From assembly GCA_001311805.1 (NCBI GenBank), contig BBCA01000050.1, positions 1 through 20,972 of the forward strand: DNA of 20,972 nt, read 5' to 3'. Both the position numbers and the translations under genes were made by a program. The notes under the pieces are model-generated. The model saw nothing but the letters and a program-made list of their open reading frames with translations, was not told where the DNA came from and did not search any database. The stretch is from Lentibacillus juripiscarius JCM 12147 (lineage in GTDB: Bacteria > Bacillota > Bacilli > Bacillales_D > Amphibacillaceae). Below, piece after piece: positions 1 through 14,482 of the stretch. Within the stretch, counting starts at the first letter, position 1. The number at the start of each line of letters is the position of its first letter.

Positions 1-152
1 AAGTCGCGCGAAAACGGAGAAACTCGCGCGTCCCAAGCTGAAAGTCGCGCGAAAATCGAGAAGTCGCGCGTCCCGAGCCGAAAGTCGCGCGAAAATCGAA
101 AAAGTCGCGCGAGCCGAACCAAAAGTCGCGCGAAAATCGGGAAACTCGCGCG
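1..152. repeat. Short tandem array, TCGCGCG core, ~20.5-bp period (array 1)
   Basis: Eight copies of a core AASTCGCGCG begin at 1, 21, 42, 61, 82, 102, 123 and 143, so the spacing is 19-21 bp and mostly alternates between 20 and 21. Two unit types alternate: one continues GAAAATCGRGA, the other continues TCCCRAGCYGA, giving a dimer of about 41 bp. The core contains the palindrome TCGCGCGA in the first type. The array is cut by the left edge of the window, so its full length is unknown. It ends about 50 bp before the upp promoter. I do not recognise the family. There are no unique spacers of CRISPR type. Confidence 0.85.
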
Positions 153-199
153 ACACCCTTCACCAACCGGCCAATTCACCAATATCACATAAAGGCCAC

Positions 200-228
200 T
201 TGCAAGCATGTCCGATTTTCAGTACAAT
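200..228 (+). promoter_or_regulatory. Sigma-A type promoter of upp-wecB
   Basis: A -35 box TTGCAA (200-205) and a -10 box TACAAT (223-228) are separated by exactly 17 bases. Each box matches the consensus at five of six positions. Transcription would start near 235, giving a short leader of about 30 bases before the upp start codon. No PyrR-type leader structure or attenuator is visible, which fits unregulated expression. Confidence 0.65.
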
Positions 229-265
229 TTTAAAGATGCCATTTATAATAAGGAGTGTCGGCGAA

Positions 266-894
<629 letters not shown>

Positions 895-910
895 TAATGG
901 GGTGTAAAAA

Positions 911-2021
911 GTGAAGAGACGGATAAAAGTGATGACCATTTTGGGACAAGACCGGAAGCAATCAAAATGGCACCGCTTGTCCTGGAGCTGAAACGTCCGG
1001 ATGTATTTGAGCCGATTGTGGCGGTAACCGCACAGCACCGCGAAATGCTTGACCAAGTGATGGAAATTTTCGGCATTACACCCGACTTTGACCTGGATAT
1101 CATGAAAAAGAAACAATCGTTGGCCCAAATCACAACACGTGCACTCGAAGGCCTTGATGAGGTCATGAAAGAGACGGAGCCTGACATGGTACTCGTTCAT
1201 GGTGACACGACGACCACATTTGCAGCGTCACTGGCCGCGTATTATAACCAGATAGCAGTTGGTCACGTTGAGGCAGGACTGCGCACGTGGGATAAATATT
1301 CCCCGTATCCGGAAGAAATGAATCGCCAACTGACGGGTGTCGTGGCTGATTTGCATTTTGCACCTACAGATAAGTCAAAACATAATTTGCTGGAGGAAAA
1401 CAAACCCGTAGATAACATTGTCGTTACCGGGAACACGGCAATTGACGCGTTAAAAACAACCGTTGATGACGATTACACCAGCCCAATCATGGACGAGGCT
1501 GGCGACCGGCGGCTGGTGCTTGTCACCGCACACCGCAGGGAAAACCTCGGCAGCAATATGGAGCAAATGTTCCGGGCAATCAAGCGGCTTGTTGATGAGC
1601 ATGGTGACATTCAAGTTGTCTATCCCGTCCATCTTAACCCGGTGGTGCAGGAAACAGCAGCAAGCATTTTGGGCGATGATGACCGGATCAGACTGATTGA
1701 ACCGCTCGGCGTTGTGGACTTTCATAACTTCGCGGCCAAGTCACATCTGATCATGACAGATTCAGGCGGCGTGCAGGAAGAAGCGCCATCATTGGGCGTG
1801 CCGGTCCTTGTCCTGCGCAACACAACTGAGCGACCGGAAGGCATTGAAGCAGGCACGCTAAAACTAGCAGGCACCGACGAAAATGAGATTTTCCAAATGG
1901 CCGATGAACTACTAAGCGACGAAGAGGCCCATGAAAACATGGCCAAAGCTTCCAACCCGTATGGCGACGGAGAAGCATCATCCAGAATCGCCGACGCCAT
2001 CGAAACTTACTTCAAAAATAA
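911..2021 (+). CDS. wecB: UDP-N-acetylglucosamine 2-epimerase, non-hydrolysing (two apparent frameshifts)
   Basis: This cytoplasmic enzyme (WecB/MnaA) interconverts UDP-GlcNAc and UDP-ManNAc, the ManNAc donor for wall teichoic acid linkage units and surface polysaccharides. The GTG start at 911 follows GGGGTG at 899-904. Family motifs in order are GTRPEAIKMAP, TAQHREMLDQV, VHGDTTTTFAASL, GHVEAGLRT, PYPEEMNR, VTAHRRENLG, YPVHLNPVV, TDSGGVQEEAPSLG and NPYGDGEAS. Two homopolymer errors are apparent. T4 at 939-942 should be T5, joining MTIFGTRPEA. A5 at 2014-2018 should be A6, which creates TTC AAA AAA TAA and a stop at 2019-2021. Without the second correction the frame runs through the terminator into the repeat array to 2166, which is clearly artificial. 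The corrected protein is about 370 residues, normal for the family. The order upp-wecB-atp is common in Bacillales. Confidence 0.93.
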
Positions 2022-2029
2022 AAAAGAGA

Positions 2030-2055
2030 GGATCCAGCGGGGGCTGGATCCTTTC
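2030..2055 (+). terminator. Intrinsic terminator of upp-wecB
   Basis: GGATCCAGC (2030-2038) pairs perfectly with GCTGGATCC (2043-2051) across a four-base G loop, followed by TTTCC. It lies eight bases after the inferred wecB stop, which supports that stop over the longer open frame. The U-tract is short. Confidence 0.75.
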
Positions 2056-2060
2056 CTATT

Positions 2061-2090
2061 GGGACGTGGGGACAGGCTCCTTGTCCCAGC
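2061..2090. repeat. REP-like palindrome with GGGACA/TGTCCC arms
   Basis: GGGACAGG (2069-2076) pairs with CTTGTCCC (2080-2087) with one G-U pair and a CTC loop, and is preceded by another GGGAC at 2061-2065. GGGGACAGG..CCTTGTCCC-like palindromes occur dispersed in many Firmicute genomes. From memory they resemble elements moved by RAYT (Y1) transposases. No transposase is present here. It sits between the wecB terminator and array 2. Confidence 0.4.
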
Positions 2091-2106
2091 TCAGCTATTA
2101 GTGGAA

Positions 2107-2450
2107 AATCAACCGGTGGGCGACAAGAATCAACCGGAACGGGGCGGAATCAACCGATTTGCATGAGGAATCGACCGGTATGTGTGAAATATCAACCGAT
2201 GGGCGACAAGAATCAACCGGATTGGGGCGGATATCAACCGATTTGCATGAGGAATCAACCGGTATGCGCGAAATATCAACCGGTGGACCACAAGAATCAA
2301 CCGGAGCCCACCCACGTTACCCCATCCGCACAAACATCAACCGGAGCCCACCCACATCAACCTTCGCCAAAAACATCAACCGGAACCGCTCACCCAGCAT
2401 ACGTGCGCTCCACTCCAAAAATCAACCGCTCCACTCCAAACATAAACCGC
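2107..2450. repeat. Tandem array, ATCAACCG core, 21-bp period with 83-84-bp super-repeat (array 2)
   Basis: ATCRACCG cores start at 2108, 2129, 2149, 2170, 2191, 2212, 2233, 2254, 2275 and 2296, so spacing is 21 bp except for one 20-bp step. Four unit types recur in order. They are marked by GGGCGACAAGA (2108, 2191), GGGGCGGA (2129, 2212), TTTGCATGAGGA (2149, 2233) and TATGYGYGAAAT (2170, 2254). This makes a higher-order repeat of 83-84 bp. After 2296 the array decays, with cores at 2336, 2356, 2375 and 2421 and a degenerate ATAAACCG at 2442. Because 21 bp is seven codons, the array is open in several frames on both strands; I see no ribosome binding site or codon logic to suggest translation. 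Confidence 0.9.
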
Positions 2451-2545
2451 TCCGCCACAATCCTCATCCCTTCTTCATGTGCATGAATTCATTCTTATGT
2501 TCAAATGCTAATGGATATCATTCATCAAAAAAGGGGACTTCTGCT

Positions 2546-4756
2546 ATGCGGCATTTCTTGCTGCTGATCATTACGGCTATGCTCATTCTGCCAGCTTCTG
2601 CCGCTGCCCGGGATCATACGACCGAACCCAAAAAATCTAAAGAAGAGGCGGTCATTATTGAAGTGGATGGCAACCCGGGCAAACGCAAAACATATTTGGA
2701 AACTTACCATCCATACATCGAAGTAATCACCGTTTATGACAAGCTGTTCAAGGGGCTCGCCTTGAAGGCAAAACCGAAGCAGCTGGAAAAACTGGATACC
2801 GTTGATTTCATTACAGCCGTTCATCCAGTGACGACATATCAGACCCAGACCGGATCGTCGAAACAGCCCATGTCCAGCTTGGAAGGAGCGACAAAAGACA
2901 GCGTGAAGCCTTCTTCATTAAACAATACGGACTATACTGGTGAAGGGGTACAAGTAGCTGTGATTGACACCGGGATTGACTATAACCACCCGGACTTGGA
3001 GGCGAATTTTGCCGGTGGTTATGACCTTGTCGATCTGGATGACGATCCGATGGAAACGACTGCAAAAGAAGGAATGCCGACTCAGCACGGGAGCCATGTC
3101 GCCGGGATTATTGCCGCAGATGGTGACCTTCAGGGAGTAGCCCCGGATGCAGAGTTGTACGCTTACCGTGCGCTTGGTCCGGGTGGAAGGGGGACGTCCG
3201 TTCAAGTTATTGCTGCGTTGGAACAGGCGGTGGAAGACGGGGCGGATGTGATTAATCTTTCGGTCGGCAATGCCATTAATGGGCCGGATTTTCCGACCAG
3301 CACAGCGGTGAACCGTGCCGTCGCCCTCGGTGTGCCGGTGGTCATCGCGAATGGCAACGATGGTCCGGGCAAGTGGACGATCGGCTCCCCGGCCACTGCC
3401 GCCAATGCATTATCCGTCGGCGCAGCAGCTTATCCACAGACAGTGCCGTATCTGGAGGAATCGCTTCACGACAAAAATTCCTCTGCAGCTTATGCAAGGG
3501 TCTGTTGACTGGAATTTGACGAAGGATTATAAAATTCAGCCATTCTCAAGCGGAAATGTCCGTGGCAAAATAGCGCTGATGGAGCGCAGCAAAAACGCCT
3601 TTTCACGAAATGGCGAAACAGGCGGAAGAAGCGGGCGCGAAAGCAGTGCTCATTTACAACAACGAGCCTGGGCTGTTTCAGGGGATGGTTCAAAACCCTA
3701 AGGATCCTGTCACCATTCCCACTGCATCGATAACGAAAAAAGATGGAAAATGGCTTGTGGAAAAGGCAACGAACGACGGTCTGTACATGGATACCAAATA
3801 CAAGCAGACAGAAAAACAGATGGCGGCATTCAGTTCGCGCGGCCCTGTCACCGTGAATTGGGATCTGAAGCCTGGCATCAGCGCACCGGGAACGAATATT
3901 TTGAGTACGGTCCCAGGCGGCTATCGTCATTTGCAGGGAACGAGCATGGCCGCTCCGCACGTAACCGGTGTGATGGCGCTGCTGATGGAAGCACACCCTG
4001 ACTGGGACATCAGCCAGCTCGTCGGATCCATAAAACGACAGCTAAACAATCCAAAACGCCAGCGGAAAACCGCTCGCACCAATCAGCCAGGGACCGGGTG
4101 AAATTCAGCCGAAACAAGCTATCAACACAAAAACGATCATGGATGACCCATTGCTGTCATTTGGCAAAATCACCGAACTTCATGAGACAAAAGACATCAC
4201 CGTAACGGTTACCAATACGTCGGATACGAAACAGTCGTATTCGCTTTCCGCACCGGATCACCAAAAAGGAATAAACTGGCGGCTCCCAGGATCATTCACG
4301 TTAAAACCGGGTAAGTCCAAACAGCTCACCATTGCGGCAAGTATTAACAGCGAAATGCTCGATAAAGGAATCCATCAAGGCTGGGTGACGCTGAACAGGG
4401 GTGATCAGCAATATGAAATGCCTTATCTGTTTGTGAACAAAGCAGCGGATTATCCAAAAGCAATGGGATTCGGCTTTTCGTTAAAACCGTTTTCTGATGA
4501 CACATACGCGTATCAGTTATATTTGCCTGATCCGGCCGAACGTATCGAAGTCAATCTGTACAGTATGGACACATTGGTGCATGATAGGACATTGGTGCAG
4601 TCTGACGATCTTCAAGTAGGCCTGAACAAAGGAACCCTGCCGGTCGAGAAGCTTGGCAAACCAGGCAACTACCGGGCTGTCATTACGGTAAAACTTGAAA
4701 ACGGCAAGATGGAAAGTTATCAGACAGAACTGCAAATCCCGCAGCATGCAACGTAA
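2546..4756 (+). CDS. Secreted Vpr-like subtilisin-family serine protease (S8), four apparent frameshifts
   Basis: This is a predicted extracellular endopeptidase resembling the minor extracellular protease Vpr. The ATG at 2546 follows AAGGGGA and opens a signal peptide (MRHFLLLIITAMLILPASAA). An I9-type prodomain spans about residues 35-100 (EEAVIIEVDG..ITAVHPV). The S8 catalytic residues are visible: Asp141 in AVIDTGIDYNHPDL, His181 in QHGSHVAG, Asn269 in VIANGNDGPG and Ser near 466 in GTSMAAPHVTG. A protease-associated insert lies between Asn and Ser (GKIALMERSKNAF..AEEAGAKAVLIYNN), as in Vpr, and a beta-rich C-terminal domain follows (4139-4756). The frame breaks at A5 3473-3477, T4 3600-3603 (one extra), A4 4032-4035 and CC 4087-4088 (one missing each). 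Correcting them gives about 736 residues. Errors seem likelier than decay because every motif is conserved, but unlike atp or murA this gene is dispensable, so true inactivation cannot be excluded. Confidence 0.88.
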
Positions 4757-4905
4757 CAGGCGGCAAAAGGATGCTGGACGCAATTCGACTGACAGCACTT
4801 AGGACGAGGACCGCCACAGTGATGATGTACTCGGGGTCCGCGGGCTCAATACTACACATCGAACAACCGCATAAAACGTCATAACGTGACACAAATCCGG
4901 CAAAC

Positions 4906-4978
4906 CGGCCTGGCATCACTATATGAACAGACAAACGTAAAGTTGTCACATAATGTTCATACTGCCAGGCCGTTTTTT
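4906..4978 (+). terminator. Intrinsic terminator after the S8 protease
   Basis: CGGCCTGGCA (4906-4915) pairs perfectly with TGCCAGGCCG (4963-4972), followed by TTTTTT (4973-4978). A second, inner stem pairs TATGAACA with TGTTCATA. The hairpin is long. The stretch between the protease stop and this element (4757-4905) holds no gene I can support. Confidence 0.8.
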
Positions 4979-5093
4979 CCTTTATAATGGGAGTGACAAA
5001 CGGAGGTCATGACCCGGCAGAAGTGTGGCAGAAGCGTGATAATGCAAAGATGAAACTGGCAGCAGATGGAAGTGTTTTTTATACTCGTACTAA

Positions 5094-5122
5094 TTGACAA
5101 TGGGGTAGGGCTAATGTACACT
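5094..5122 (+). promoter_or_regulatory. Candidate sigma-A promoter P1 of the atp operon
   Basis: A perfect -35 box TTGACA (5094-5099) lies 17 bases upstream of TACACT (5117-5122). It is about 150 bp before atpI, downstream of the protease terminator. In the 505 bp from the protease stop to atpI, the only features I see are the terminator, this promoter and the one at 5157. Confidence 0.6.
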
Positions 5123-5156
5123 AGCTTAGTGTGGAATGGTAAGGGTTTCATGGCTT

Positions 5157-5186
5157 TTGAACGTTCACCTTATATAATTCTATGAT
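5157..5186 (+). promoter_or_regulatory. Candidate second sigma-A promoter P2 of the atp operon
   Basis: TTGAAC (5157-5162) and TATGAT (5181-5186) are separated by 18 bases. The -10 matches consensus at five of six positions. It is closer to atpI than P1, so the operon may have tandem promoters; only one of them may be real. Confidence 0.4.
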
Positions 5187-5261
5187 AGTTGTTCCATATG
5201 AGCAGTGATTTACCTCACACTTTTGCCAACATTCTGCGCAATCAATCAGGAACAGACTATC

Positions 5262-6400
<1,139 letters not shown>

Positions 6401-6427
6401 GACTTAAGAACATGGTAAGTTATCCCT

Positions 6428-6704
<277 letters not shown>

Positions 6705-6731
6705 TGGACTGGATGAACAGGCACCATCAAT

Positions 6732-6774
6732 AATGGCGAAGATTAACTCGTCAAAGAGACTTCGCCGTTGTTTT
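6732..6774 (+). other. Hairpin with weak U-tract between atpE and atpF
   Basis: AATGGCGAAG (6732-6741) pairs with CTTCGCCGTT (6760-6769) with one wobble, followed by GTTTTAT. It looks like a partial terminator or a 3' stabiliser for an atpE message. Because atpF has no recognisable promoter of its own, some read-through is required. Confidence 0.6.
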
Positions 6775-6800
6775 ATACTTGGATGACTCTAACTTAATGA

Positions 6801-7909
<1,109 letters not shown>

Positions 7910-7924
7910 TGAAGATAGGGGTGA

Positions 7925-9440
<1,516 letters not shown>

Positions 9441-9468
9441 TAACGGACGATAAGAACAGGTTTGGAAT

Positions 9469-9498
9469 AGAGGTCCCGATTGCCGGAATATGACCTCT
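9469..9498 (+). other. Intercistronic hairpin between atpA and atpG
   Basis: AGAGGTC (9469-9475) pairs perfectly with GACCTCT (9492-9498) around a 16-base loop. No U-tract follows. It lies in a 99-bp gap ahead of the atpG ribosome binding site. The stem is modest, so chance is possible. Confidence 0.35.
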
Positions 9499-9518
9499 GA
9501 CCTCCTGCCTCTTTGTGA

Positions 9519-10406
<888 letters not shown>

Positions 10407-10424
10407 ATAATTTTATCAGCAGGC

Positions 10425-10463
10425 TGTTTTGCAGATGCTGCAGAACAAGTAATACAGCTGTAT
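10425..10463 (+). other. Hairpin and 12-bp palindrome between atpG and atpD
   Basis: TGTTTTGCAG (10425-10434) pairs with CTGCAGAACA (10438-10447) with one wobble across an ATG loop. Immediately downstream is the perfect palindrome ATACAGCTGTAT (10452-10463). There is no U-tract. The gap is 132 bp and contains no gene. Confidence 0.5.
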
Positions 10464-10517
10464 GACTTCGGAAGTGCATGCTGTTCTGAAGACAACCAAT
10501 TGATGCATTTTTCATAG

Positions 10518-11942
<1,425 letters not shown>

Positions 11943-11956
11943 TTAATCAGGCATCA

Positions 11957-12106
11957 CCGGATGAAACAGCATAAAGGGTAGGCGTTTGGACACAAGGCAG
12001 ACGTGGTATTGTCATGTGTGCGGGGGCTGTGAGGTTGGTATGCAGCTTGTACTGTTGTGCAGCTATCACCTGACGTGCGCTCACCCCCGAACGCTGTCTC
12101 ATCCGG
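11957..12106 (+). ncRNA. Structured RNA element between atpD and atpC (candidate)
   Basis: The 192-bp gap holds nested complementary arms. The outer arm CCGGATGAAACAGC (11957-11970) pairs with GCTGTCTCATCCGG (12093-12106) at 13 of 14 positions. Inside it GCGTT (11982-11986) can pair with AACGC (12090-12094, overlapping the outer arm by two bases). Then CGGGGG (12021-12026) pairs with CCCCCG (12084-12089), continued past a three-base bulge by TGAG (12030-12033) with CTCA (12080-12083). There is no U-tract. The element ends 15 bases before the atpC ribosome binding site. It could stabilise or process the message or limit atpC translation. I do not recognise it as a known riboswitch. Confidence 0.5.
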
Positions 12107-12122
12107 CTATGCCATTGTCTGA

Positions 12123-12528
<406 letters not shown>

Positions 12529-12532
12529 AAGG

Positions 12533-12575
12533 AAAATCTCTTGTAACAATGTGTTATAAGGGATTTTTCTTTTTG
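12533..12575 (+). terminator. Intrinsic terminator of the atp operon
   Basis: AAAATCTCTTGTAAC (12533-12547) pairs with GTTATAAGGGATTTT (12553-12567) using two wobble pairs, followed by a T-rich run to about 12575. It starts four bases after the corrected atpC stop, which supports that stop. Confidence 0.85.
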
Positions 12576-12600
12576 TTGTTGTGTGGGTTGAGTGGCGTGT

Positions 12601-13087
12601 ATCGACCGTTCGTTGGGGATAATCAACCGGTTAGGGCCGAGAATCGACCGTACACCAGTAAGAATCAACCAGTCAGTGGGAGAATCGACCGTTCGTTGGG
12701 GATAATCAACCGGTTAGGGGCGAGAATCGACCGTATACCGGTAAGAATCAACCAGTCAGTGGAACAATCAACCGTTTGGGTCCCGGAATCGATCGTACAC
12801 CGGTAAGAATCAACCAGTCAGTGGGATAATCGACCGTTCGGAAGAGAAAATCAACCGATTAGGTCCCAGAATCGACCGTACACCGGTAAGAATCAACCAG
12901 TCAGTGGAATAATCGACCGTTCGGGAGAGAGAATCAACCGGTAAGGTCCAAGAATCGACCGTACACCAGTAAGAATCAACCAGTCAGTGGAATAATCAAC
13001 CGTTCGGGAGAGAGAATCAACCGGTCAGCTCCAACTATCGACCGGTCGCCGCCGAGTATCAACCACTCGACAACAAAATCGTCCTGT
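12601..13087. repeat. Large tandem array, ATCRACCG core, 83-bp higher-order repeat (array 3)
   Basis: Twenty-three units with the core ATCRACCR (one copy reads ATCGATCG) run from 12601 to 13077, and a last partial core sits at 13078. Unit lengths follow 21-21-21-20. The four types are: ATCGACCGTTCG (type a), ATCAACCGG with TTAGG (b), ATCGACCGTACACC with GTAAGA (c), and ATCAACCAGTCAGTGG (d, 20 bp in every copy). Complete a-b-c-d sets begin at 12601, 12684, 12829 and 12912, and a diverged set at 12995. The set at 12767 has only three units: its first unit begins like type a and ends like type b, as if one whole unit was removed by recombination. The array begins about 25 bp after the atp terminator. 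Array 2 has the same core but different unit-specific sequences. Confidence 0.92.
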
Positions 13088-13396
13088 TCACGACAATCAT
13101 CGTGCCGAGGCTATCAACTACTAGCCAGAAAACGTCAAACATCTGCTGTTCATCTTAAAAATAGTAATCCCATGACAAAACCCGGCACTTCATCCATTAT
13201 TGACAGCATCTGCACATCCATATGGAACAAATCCTGCACATTTCCCGTTATTGGTGTCGATATTTCCCGGGAAATGATGGCGTTGATCATTTGATGTATT
13301 ACCCAGTCTTAAAATAATTGACATCCAACGGCTTTGGTGGCAAAGTAACAGGTAGACTTAAGGTACTATGAATATTTAAAAGCAAGGTGTGGAGTT
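13088..13396. other. Intergenic region before ywzB with a 14-bp palindrome
   Basis: This stretch has no gene I can support. It contains the perfect palindrome ATTTCCCGGGAAAT (13262-13275), and a direct copy of its half-site ATTTCCCG at 13240-13247, 22 bp upstream. A perfect TTGACA lies at 13318-13323, but no good -10 box is found at normal spacing (the best is AAAGTA at 18 bp), so the ywzB promoter remains uncertain. The half-sites could form an operator. Confidence 0.4.
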
Positions 13397-13630
13397 ATGT
13401 TTTCATCAATAGGTATTACCGCATTAATTGGAATGCTATCACATTTACTATTCATCTATATTACATGGCGTGTCATTACGACTATCAATTTTGACCCGCT
13501 GATCAGAAAGGGCCGTGAAACGGAGGCCAGGCTGCTCATTATATTTGTTGCCATTGCTATCGGCACAAACGTCAGTCGATTTTTCCTCGACTTCATCCAA
13601 TGGTCACAGGATTTGCTGTTCCTATTTTAA
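13397..13630 (+). CDS. ywzB: DUF1146 small membrane protein, YwzB-like
   Basis: This 77-residue intact protein has two hydrophobic segments (about residues 5-28 and 45-63) joined by a basic cytoplasmic-type loop (INFDPLIRKGRETEARLL). It ends with SRFFLDFIQWSQDLLFLF, which matches the conserved end of the DUF1146/YwzB family. Its place directly after the atp operon and before ywmB and murA is the conserved Bacillus order. The ATG at 13397 follows GTGGAG. The function is unknown; I assign only the family. Confidence 0.85.
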   Translation: MFSSIGITALIGMLSHLLFIYITWRVITTINFDPLIRKGRETEARLLIIFVAIAIGTNVSRFFLDFIQWSQDLLFLF

Positions 13631-13682
13631 TAAGCAGGGCGCTTCCATCCTATGAACAACAAAAAAAATACCCGTTTAAGAG

Positions 13683-13730
13683 AAATCCCTTTTGTTCATA
13701 CTAAGAGTATAGTGAACAAGGGGGATTTTT
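13683..13730 (+). promoter_or_regulatory. Hairpin that overlaps the ywmB ribosome binding site
   Basis: AAATCCCTTTTGTTCA (from 13683) can pair with TGAACAAGGGGGATTT (to about 13728) using wobble pairs. ATACT and AGTAT form the top of the stem around AAG, and a T-run follows (13726-13730). The 3' arm contains the AAGGGGG ribosome binding site of ywmB, whose ATG is at 13733. The element could act as a terminator for ywzB, or hide the ywmB ribosome binding site, or both. Confidence 0.55.
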
Positions 13731-13732
13731 CT

Positions 13733-14448
13733 ATGCGAAAGATGGCATTTATCATATCTATTTTTCTAGTTTTGTAGGGAATGCTGTGGCGGCTTCCGGT
13801 CAGACGAATAAGATGGTGGATCTGGCATCGATTGTCTCTGATGCTGGGCTTGAAGCGGAAAGCTGGCAGGTGACGGTTAAAGAAGAAATGGACCGGGAAA
13901 CGCTGAACCAATATGTTGATCAGCTGCAGGCAAAAGATAGTTATATTTCCTCAAGCAAAGAAGGGGAAAATAGTATAAAAATATTTATTTGAGTACGGTC
14001 AAAATCAGGAAGGTATTTCCGAATATTATCAAGTGGTTATTCCAAAAAATCCGGTGCATCAAGCGGAGTTTGTTGCGGTGTTCAAGGGTAAATCGTGGGA
14101 CGGCAAGGTGGAAGAAACATATCGTTTCCGAATGAATAAAGTAAAAGATACATATTTTAGCGGAAGTTCAACAACATTTTGCTTGTCTGACTGCACCGAT
14201 TGATGGTACAATGGGAAGTGTTTATTTTTTGATAAACTGAAAGAGTCTATGAATCTGACTTTGACGCAAACGCAGCACGACACCGTGAAGAAATCGAGTA
14301 TGGAAAAATAGTTTATGGGCATACGCCTATGTGGAATGAAGAAATTGTGATGGAGAAGCCGATGAATGTACAAATGGTGCTGAAAGACAACGAATCTGAC
14401 AAAGCATCACTGACGATAGGCACACCTATCCTGATTACTGAATACTAA
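13733..14448 (+). CDS. ywmB: YwmB-family exported protein (five apparent frameshifts)
   Basis: This is assigned to the YwmB family (sometimes called TATA-box-binding-like) mainly from position, between ywzB and murA, and from size; the function is unknown. The ATG at 13733 opens MRKMAFIISIFSSFVGNAVA, a likely signal peptide, once T5 at 13761-13765 is read as T6. Further breaks occur at A5 13977-13981 (one extra), T4 14177-14180 (one extra), T6 14225-14230 (one missing) and CC 14283-14284 (one missing). The reconstructed protein has 238 residues. It reads through SWQVTVKEEMDRETLNQYVD, YLFEYGQNQEGISEYYQVVI, CLTAPIDGTMGSVYFFDKL and IVMEKPMNVQMVLKDNES to a stop at 14446-14448. Five breaks in 716 bases is the highest density in the window. 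If they are not errors the gene is dead. Confidence 0.75.
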
Positions 14449-14482
14449 TATAGTGAAATCGGATGATAAGGGGATTAAAAAT

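Noticed and set aside
2130..2333. Open minus-strand frame encoding a heptad-repeat protein (RLI recurring) across array 2
   Set aside because: A 21-bp repeat is seven codons and stays open in any frame without a stop; there is no ribosome binding site or independent coding signal.
4980..5200. An atpZ-like or other small gene ahead of atpI
   Set aside because: Short frames starting at the ATGs there stop within about 15 codons; the region reads better as promoters.
12549..12806. Open plus-strand frame of 85 codons running into array 3
   Set aside because: It begins inside the atp terminator and owes its length to the repeat period.
12601..13087. CRISPR array
   Set aside because: Units are 20-21 bp with no unique spacers of 25-40 bp, cores vary, and there are no cas genes in the window.
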